Assembly (NCBI RefSeq): GCF_021462225.1
Contig: NC_061811.1
Coordinates: forward strand, 9,449,663 to 9,513,662
Origin: Girardinichthys multiradiatus
Lineage: Eukaryota; Chordata; Actinopteri; Cyprinodontiformes; Goodeidae
Length of the DNA: 64,000 nt
Direction of reading: 5' to 3'
Below are positions 57,690 through 64,000 of the stretch, one piece after another. Position 1 is the first letter of the stretch. Every line of letters starts with the position of its first letter. The notes below the pieces were generated by a model. That model saw only the letters and a program-made list of their open reading frames with translations. It did no database searches and was not told the DNA's origin. The position numbers were made by a program, and so were the translations under genes.

Positions 57690-59852
57690 AGACTCTGTTC
57701 CACTTTTAATTTCCTCATTATCACTGAAAAACACAATGGAGGGCAATAATTCTGTTTCTGCCCCTTCACAAATTGAATCTTTTGTTCATAGTGTTTCTTC
57801 ATCATTGCGTGATGCATTAGACAATGCAGCCCCCTTGAAAAAGAAGGTAATCATTAATAGGAGGCTAGCTCCTTGGTTTAATTCAGAGCTGCGTACTTTA
57901 AAGCACAATGTTAGAAAATTGGAGAGAAAATGGCACTCTACACACCTAGAGGATTCCTACTTAATCTGGAAAAATAGCCTACTGTTTTTTTTTTTAAAAC
58001 TTCACCAAGCTAGAACAGCTTATTTCTCATCATTAATAGAAGAGAACAAGAATAATCTTAGGTTTCTCTTTAATACAGTTGCTAAACTTACACAGAGTCA
58101 TAACTCTGTTGAGCCATCCATTCCCTTAGCTCTTAGCAGTCATGACTTTATGGGATTCTTCTTAAATAAAATTGATTCTATTAAAAAGAAAATCTTTGAC
58201 ATACTCCCGAAGATGATTACTTCATCCTCAGCAAGCGAGACAACATTGGAAATAATTGCAGAACTTGATTTGTGTTTGGACTGTTTTGATCCCGTGGAGC
58301 TTCCTGAGTTATCAGAAATATTAGCTTCATCTAAACCTTCAACTTGTATGTTAGACCCAATCCCAACCAAATTATTTAAGGAAGTGTTCCCTCTGATTAC
58401 CAGCCCCATTTTAGATATGATTCATTTATCCTTAGTAAATGGAAATGTACAACAAGCTTTTAAGTTAGCTGTAATTAAACCTTTACTTAAGAAACCTTCG
58501 CTTGATCAAGATGACTTGAAAAATTACAGACCTATATCCAATCTTCCATTCTTATCTAACATTCTTGAGAAAATAGTTGTTAATCAAATGTGTGAGCATT
58601 TACACAGCAATGACCTGTTTGAAGAGTTTCAGTCAGGCTTCAGAGCTCATCATAGCACTGAAACAGCTCTGCTGAAAGTCACTAATGATATTCTTATGGC
58701 CTCAGATAATGGACTTGTGTCTGTTCTGGTTCTGTTAGATCTCAGTGCTGCATTTGATACAGTCGACCATAATATTCTCTTAGAAAGGCTGGAATATGCT
58801 TTAGGGATCAGGGGAACAGCGCTAGGCTGGTTTAAATCTTATCTGTGTGACAGATTCCAGTTTGTTCATGTAAATGATAAATCATCTTTAAACTCCAGGG
58901 TTAATTGTGGAGTACCACAGGGTTCAGTACTTGGGGCAATTCTCTTTACTATATATATATGCTTCCAATAGGTCAAATTATTAGGCAGCATGGAATAAAT
59001 TTTCACTATTACGCTGATAATACTCAGCTTTACTTATCCATAAATCCTGATGAGCCCAACCAGTTAGATTGACTACAAGCATGTCTTGAAGATATAAAAA
59101 CTTGGATGACGTTAAATGTTTTGCTTCTAAATTCAGACAAAACAGAAGTTGTCGTCTTTGGACCAGAGTCTTTAAAAAATGAAACTGCTTAGTCAATCAC
59201 TTAACCTGGATGGCATTAAATTGACCTCTGATAATAAAGTAAAAAACCTTGGTGTTATTTTTGACCAGGACATGTCATTTAAATCCCATATTAAACAGGT
59301 TTCTAGGATTTCCTTCTTTCACCTCCGGAACATTGCCAAAATTAGAAATATTCTATCTAGGAGTGACGCTGAAAAACTAGTCCATGCATTTGTTACTTCA
59401 AAGCTGGACTATTGTAATTCTTTACTATCAGGATGTCCACAAAATGCAGTTAAAAGTCTTCAGCTGATTCAAAATGCTGCAGAAAGAGTTCTGATGAAAA
59501 TTAGAAAGAGAGATCGTATTTCTCCTGTTTTAGCTTCCCTTCATTGGCTCCCTGTTAAATCCAGAATAAAATTTAAAATTCTCCTCCTCACATATAAGCC
59601 CTTAATGATCTAGCTCCATCATACATCAGAGATCTGATTGTTCCATATGTTCCTAACAGAGCACTTCGTTCTCAGACTGCAGGTTTACTGGTGGTTCCTA
59701 GAGTCTCTAGAAGTAGAATGGGAGGCAGATCCTTTAGTTATCAGGCTCCTCTCCTGTGGAACCAGCTACCAGCTTTAGTCCGTGAGGCAGACACCCTGTC
59801 TTCTTTTAAGGCTAGGCTTAAAACTTTCCTTTTTGATAAAGCTTATAGTTAG
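57690..59852 (+). pseudogene. LINE reverse transcriptase, frameshifted, YADN
   Basis: Similar along its length to the open frame at 3990-5627. It is open to 58971, where an extra AT-repeat stretch (TATATATATATGC) shifts the frame. The catalytic YADD reads YADN at about 59010-59030. A TGA occurs near 59070, further shifts follow, and the C-terminus ends with a TAG at 59850-59852. It is inactive by both frame and active site. Confidence 0.85.
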
Positions 59853-61084
59853 AGTGGCTTAGGTTATCCTGAGCTATCTTCCTTATTTTTTACCTCCGTC
59901 TTCTTCCCTCCTTGTTGGTTGGAGTAAGGGGGAGTCAGGTTTAGCCTAAACCGGCTCAGTTATGGTTGAGGTGCAAACACACCCTCCGTTTCTGCTACCT
60001 GTATGACCCCTTCGCGTTTCCAATGGTTATAATCAGTCTGACAGAGAGAGGTATCCCAATCCTTGTGGTTTTTAGAATAACAATGACCATCAGTGGGACC
60101 CTTTGTGAGGTGCCTTGAGACGACATTGTTGTAAATAAGCGCCGTTTAACTAAATAATCTGAACGGTAACTATCTGTGTAGTTATGCTGCTATAGGCTTA
60201 GGCTGCTGGAGGACATAACGACCACTTTCACCCTCTTCGCTACATTCTCACACTACTCTCCAATTTTGCATTATTTGCTGTTATTTCAGCTTTTAACCTT
60301 GTTCTCTCTTTTCTCTTCCTAGAAGCTACACCTGGCCTGACTGTGTCTACCTGTGACACCTTTCTGGAGAAGGGCATTGTCCAAGCTTCTGCTGGCAACA
60401 ACTTAATGCTCACCCTCTACCGATGATCCACATAGCCCTGTCTTTTAGTGTTTAACCCTTTCTCTCTCCTAGACATGGAAATTGATTGAGCTTCTACTGT
60501 GACTAATTATATGTGCTCTCTTTCAGACTCTAACCTTGAAAACTGGCTCAGAGTTTATCTGTTCTTTCTTTCTAAGTGAAACGACTAAAGGAGCTACATC
60601 CATTAACATTTACTTTTCCTTCCCATAGAAAGTACTCCTGGATCAGTGCTTCTTTGTTCTCTTTGTGTCTCTGCTCTGTTCTCTCAAACCCCCAGTCGGT
60701 CGTGGCAGATGGCTGCTCACACTGAGCCTGGTTCTGCTGGAGGTTTCTTCCTGTTAAAAGGGAGTTTTTCCTCTCCGCTGTCGCTACATGCATGCTCAGT
60801 ATGAGGGATTGCTGCAAAGTCAACGCCAGTGACTGTCCACTGTCTACATGCTCATCCAGGAGGAGTGAATGCTGCAAGTCACTGACTGGATGCAATCTGC
60901 TGGGTTTCCTTAGATAGAAAAACTTTTTATCCAATTTGAATAAAAAGCCAACTCCGACTGCACTGTTCAATTGTTAGGATTAATTGGAATGTATGTACCT
61001 GACTGTTGTGAAGTGCCTTGACACAACATGTGTTGTGAATTGGCGCTATATAAATAAAACTGAATTGAATTGAATTGAATTGAA

Positions 61085-61621
61085 AATAGTGTAGTAATCC
61101 TGGATTTAAGTCAGGTGACAAAGTACCTTTCAAGGAGAGTATTTAGCCTGATTTGAAGGTATAATTGACTTATTTTTAAGTAAATTAGCTTACTTGAGAC
61201 TAAGTCCTAGCTGCATAACAAACCTTTAGACGTTGGTATCCTCTTACTCCCTGAGATCTAACATGTAATCTGATAGGATTTTCTTTCCGAAAGTTGTCCA
61301 AAATCTAATGAGTAATATTGAGCCTTATGCTTTAAACACAGATCATTTTTCTCTGTAAGCTGAAATGCTTTCAGATGTTGAACCGAGTTAAAGTTTCTAG
61401 GTATTACAGTATATCTATGCTGGCAGCAGCTTCATGACTCCATCTAGTGGATTGATGGTAGAGGTACAGCAGCTTCCTCTGCCTCTTTCTTGTCTCTCTG
61501 AATTCAACTAAAGCAAAGAATAAAGCTATCAGCGAAGGAGCTGATGATCTTTCACGGCAAAGCTGACTCAAACAGTAATAAGAGATGATGTGTGGATGAC
61601 TGATTTGTGTTTCCTCTTCAG
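61085..61621. other. Intergenic / possible promoter side of NLR-like gene
   Basis: No gene is seen. An acceptor-like CTCTTCAG at 61621 suggests that an upstream untranslated exon may exist in or before this interval. Confidence 0.5.
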
Positions 61622-61668
61622 ATTAAAATGGAAACCATCTGAGCGGATGTGGATGTGAATTTGCCAGC

Positions 61669-63746
61669 ATGGAGCAGAAAAGGAACAAAAGGTCAGATGT
61701 CTACAGCTTTTTTCACACATGGTTCATTTATATAAAGAAATAAGACAAAAACTATCAATTTCCAGTATGTTACAGTACCTGATCTCTGCAATAATGTTAG
61801 AAACAGCCACACATGTTAATTAGACTAAGGGTGAGATGAAAACCACCTATAGAACAGGGATATTATGGACGGATCAGGACATAGGAAATTACAGCTACTG
61901 GAAAACGTCTAGGTCTGAACAGCCAGCTTAAATAAACTAGCAGGTCACACAGCACAATATGTTCAGGTTTGCAGTTTATGACACCGATATTCATTTCCAT
62001 TGTCTGAAATCATTAATGTGATCAGGATTCAATACACAACAACATAGCCACCCGAATAAATATTTGCATCAAAGTCTCCAGTATGAGTATGAGTTCAAAA
62101 AGTGATGATTTATTGGGTCTTATGTCCGGTGAGGAAGAGGAAGTTTGGAGAACTGTTGTTTGACATGTATTGACTTGGAGACCTATCAGACCAGCACCAT
62201 ACCCAGGGATTAATAGAGCTCTCTGTTTAATCAGATAATTACTTTTGAATTTTTACCAATTGTTTGACCAGTAAAAAAATATTTTAGAGTGAGATATTCT
62301 CTCATTTCATAAATGTGGGGCACTGTGTCTCTAGTTTTATCTTTCCATTCTACATTTCAAAAGACTGAATGTCACATTTCTATAGAATCTAGTTCAACAT
62401 CTGTTTTTTGTGCAGGACCAAACAGCTTGAACCTGGACCCAGCAATGTATCCCTAAGCAGTGATTTTTCCAAGGACTGGGGTCCTAACTTTAGATCAGAG
62501 CCACCTTCATCCTCAGAGAGGTGAGCTGTTTGTGACTGTGTGATTATTATATATCTGTACGAAACTGTTCAATAGCATGAGGTTCAACTGATTAAAGGAA
62601 CATTACAGATTAAACTTTGTGTACTTAAAACTAGCTGATCGATTGATTTAGTAAATGTTTGACACTTTCAAAACACTTTCATCTGACAAATTACCAATTA
62701 TACAGTTTTTAAACTATATTAGATTATATGAAAACTAATTAAATTGCAGTCAGCGGAAATATTTGGTGGGTTCTGATAAGTTAAGTTAAACCAATACATT
62801 GTATCTTTGACTGATGCATGTCTGAATGTGATTGTATGACTGGATTGTTTTAGAATGAGTTGTGTTGATTTACATATAATTTGCACTCAACTGTAAAGTG
62901 CTTTGAGATGATGTTTGTTGAGAACTGCTGCTACATAATTAAATTGAAATAAGGTGAACAGTAAAATCTTTGAAGCATATTTAAGTATTTACGCAAACAG
63001 ATTTACTGACTGTACGCCAATGTGTTCTTCTTTCAGGTCACTTCAGGGACTGAAACGTAAACATGAACCAGAATTTGAACCTAGCTGTCAGTCGACAGAG
63101 ACGTTTTATTTTCCATCCGTCCAAACCTCTCCTTCAAAGAGGTGCGCTGTTTCTAACCGCTGTGCCTGTGTGAAATGATTTCATTTCTGCATGGCAGCAT
63201 AGGTTCAGCAATGTTTTACACACATTTTACAAGAAAATAAGCCGTTTCATTGACACAGAAATGGTCATTGATGTATAGATTTATGGTGTTTGCACTAAAA
63301 TATGTTGAAATATTGACGTAAAAGCATTGAAGATTACTGTGTTCTTGAAAGCCTGGCTTTTTCACTGACATTTCTGTTTATATTTAACAAAATTGGAAAT
63401 CATACAAGGAGTAAAATATTCTGAGTTATAAACCAGGCTGAATGAATATGAAAAGGAAATTATTTCTGTTTGTAAATTATTTTACAGCTACACTGATTCT
63501 TATGCAAGCTAGGGCATCATGACCTTTTCTTTTGAGTGTTTAAAGATAATTACACTCATTCATTTTTCATTTCTCAGGCAAACAGAATTTTGCTGAATCT
63601 GTTTCAACAACTGCTTTTTTTATCAGGATGCACCAGGAATTCAATGCTGAACCAAATTATGATCCCAGCTGTCTGTCCTTTGCAAGTGATATTTCCAAGG
63701 ACAGAGCTCCTAACTTTAGATCAGAGCAACCTTCATCCGCAGAGAG
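61669..63746 (+). CDS. 5' exons of a teleost NLRC3-like (NLR) gene, partial
   Basis: Teleost NLR-C proteins are cytosolic pattern sensors whose N-terminus is built from small repeated exons before the FISNA-NACHT region (family knowledge). Seen here: a start exon 61622-61691 with ATG at 61669 (MEQKRNK), then 62416-62520, 63037-63141 and 63627-63746. All begin after AG, end AGAG|GTGAGC or GTGCGC, and are phase 2 at both sides (105, 105 and 120 bp). Their peptides carry the pattern E-P-(x)-PSC-S and SKD...P-NFRSE-PSS-ER. NACHT, LRR and B30.2 regions would lie beyond the right edge. Fish TRIM or stonustoxin-like genes share similar leader exons and remain possible. Confidence 0.68.
62780..62955 (+). 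repeat. L2-like LINE 3' tail in intron
   Basis: 'aagtgctttgagatgatgtttgttgagaactgctgctacataattaaattga' parallels the end of the L2 copy at 61010-61084. It is a short 5'-truncated insertion between two NLR-like exons. Confidence 0.6.
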
Positions 63747-64000
63747 GTGAGCTGTTTGTGACTGTTTGAAAAGAAATGATTATATATCTGTATGGGACTG
63801 TTCAATAGCGTGTGGTTTGGTTTAATACCAGAACATCAGAGATTAAACAATGTACTAATTGACTGATTGATTTTATTTTATTTGTTTTGAATTTTTGACT
63901 CTTTCAAAACACCAATTGACCGATTGCCAATTATTCTGTTTTCAAATTATTTTACTGAATAAAGTGATTCATGATGTTTGCATTGAAATGTATTGAAATA
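63747..64000 (+). other. Intron of NLR-like gene at window edge
   Basis: It starts with GTGAGCTGTTTGTGACTGT, nearly the same as the intron start at 62521, showing that the duplication of the exon included flanking intron. Confidence 0.6.

Larger units (their letters stand above)
56890..61084 (+). mobile_element. L2/CR1-type LINE, near full length, inactive
   Basis: The element runs from before the endonuclease (57100) through the reverse transcriptase and a 3' untranslated region, ending in 'gcgctatataaataaaac' and TGAAT repeats at 61084. It is the same family as 3216-5664 in the opposite orientation. The 5' boundary is approximate. Confidence 0.82.

Noticed and set aside
60572..60970. 132-codon minus-strand open frame
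   Set aside because: It lies antisense in the 3' untranslated part of the LINE at 56890-61084 and has no motifs of its own.

Overview
The window is a piece of a teleost fish genome (vertebrate, probably a percomorph; species not determined). The evidence is intron-rich vertebrate gene structure plus fish-typical repeats: L2-like LINEs, Tc1, hAT, PIF/Harbinger, DIRS, tRNA-like SINEs and an epsilon/gamma-like endogenous retrovirus. The right edge carries the first exons of what looks like a teleost NLR gene.

The main gene is syne3 (nesprin-3) on the + strand. I could trace 17 coding exons between 7216 and 42578 with consistent splice sites and reading phase. They give an intact protein of about 1006 residues: spectrin-like helical repeats followed by a C-terminal KASH domain (transmembrane segment, Cys at -23, ending in PPPT). 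A likely non-coding first exon and promoter lie near 1690-1842, and a poly(A) signal is at 43035.

The intron after the second coding exon (9053-27278, 18 kb) is almost wholly repetitive. It holds a GT-rich 20/21-bp minisatellite of about 10.4 kb (9114-11963 and 18978-26562). This array is split by a 7014-bp antisense provirus (11964-18977) with 293-bp LTRs differing at 4 sites, a 5-bp target duplication GGGAG, a tRNA-Tyr-type primer binding site, and broken gag and pol. The remaining syne3 introns hold an L2 LINE, a 1-kb foldback element, decayed Tc1 copies and hAT-like MITEs.

Downstream of syne3 (43.6-52.7 kb) is a pile-up of transposons. A 4.1-kb PIF/Harbinger element has ~775-bp terminal inverted repeats that each carry the same first exon. 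It abuts the 3' part of a DIRS element (tyrosine recombinase and terminal repeats). Then come a SINE with a 13-bp target duplication, a full-length Tc1 copy interrupted by a LINE tail, and a second SINE in the opposite orientation.

52.7-56.9 kb is intergenic with repeat fragments and a possible solo LTR. 56.9-61.1 kb is a longer L2 copy with endonuclease and reverse transcriptase, broken by frameshifts and a YADD to YADN change. From 61622 to the right edge there is a start exon plus three small phase-2 exons of the kind that precede the FISNA-NACHT region in teleost NLRC3-like genes; the rest of that gene is outside the window.

All gene models are read by eye from splice signals and reading frame; no alignment or transcript data were available.
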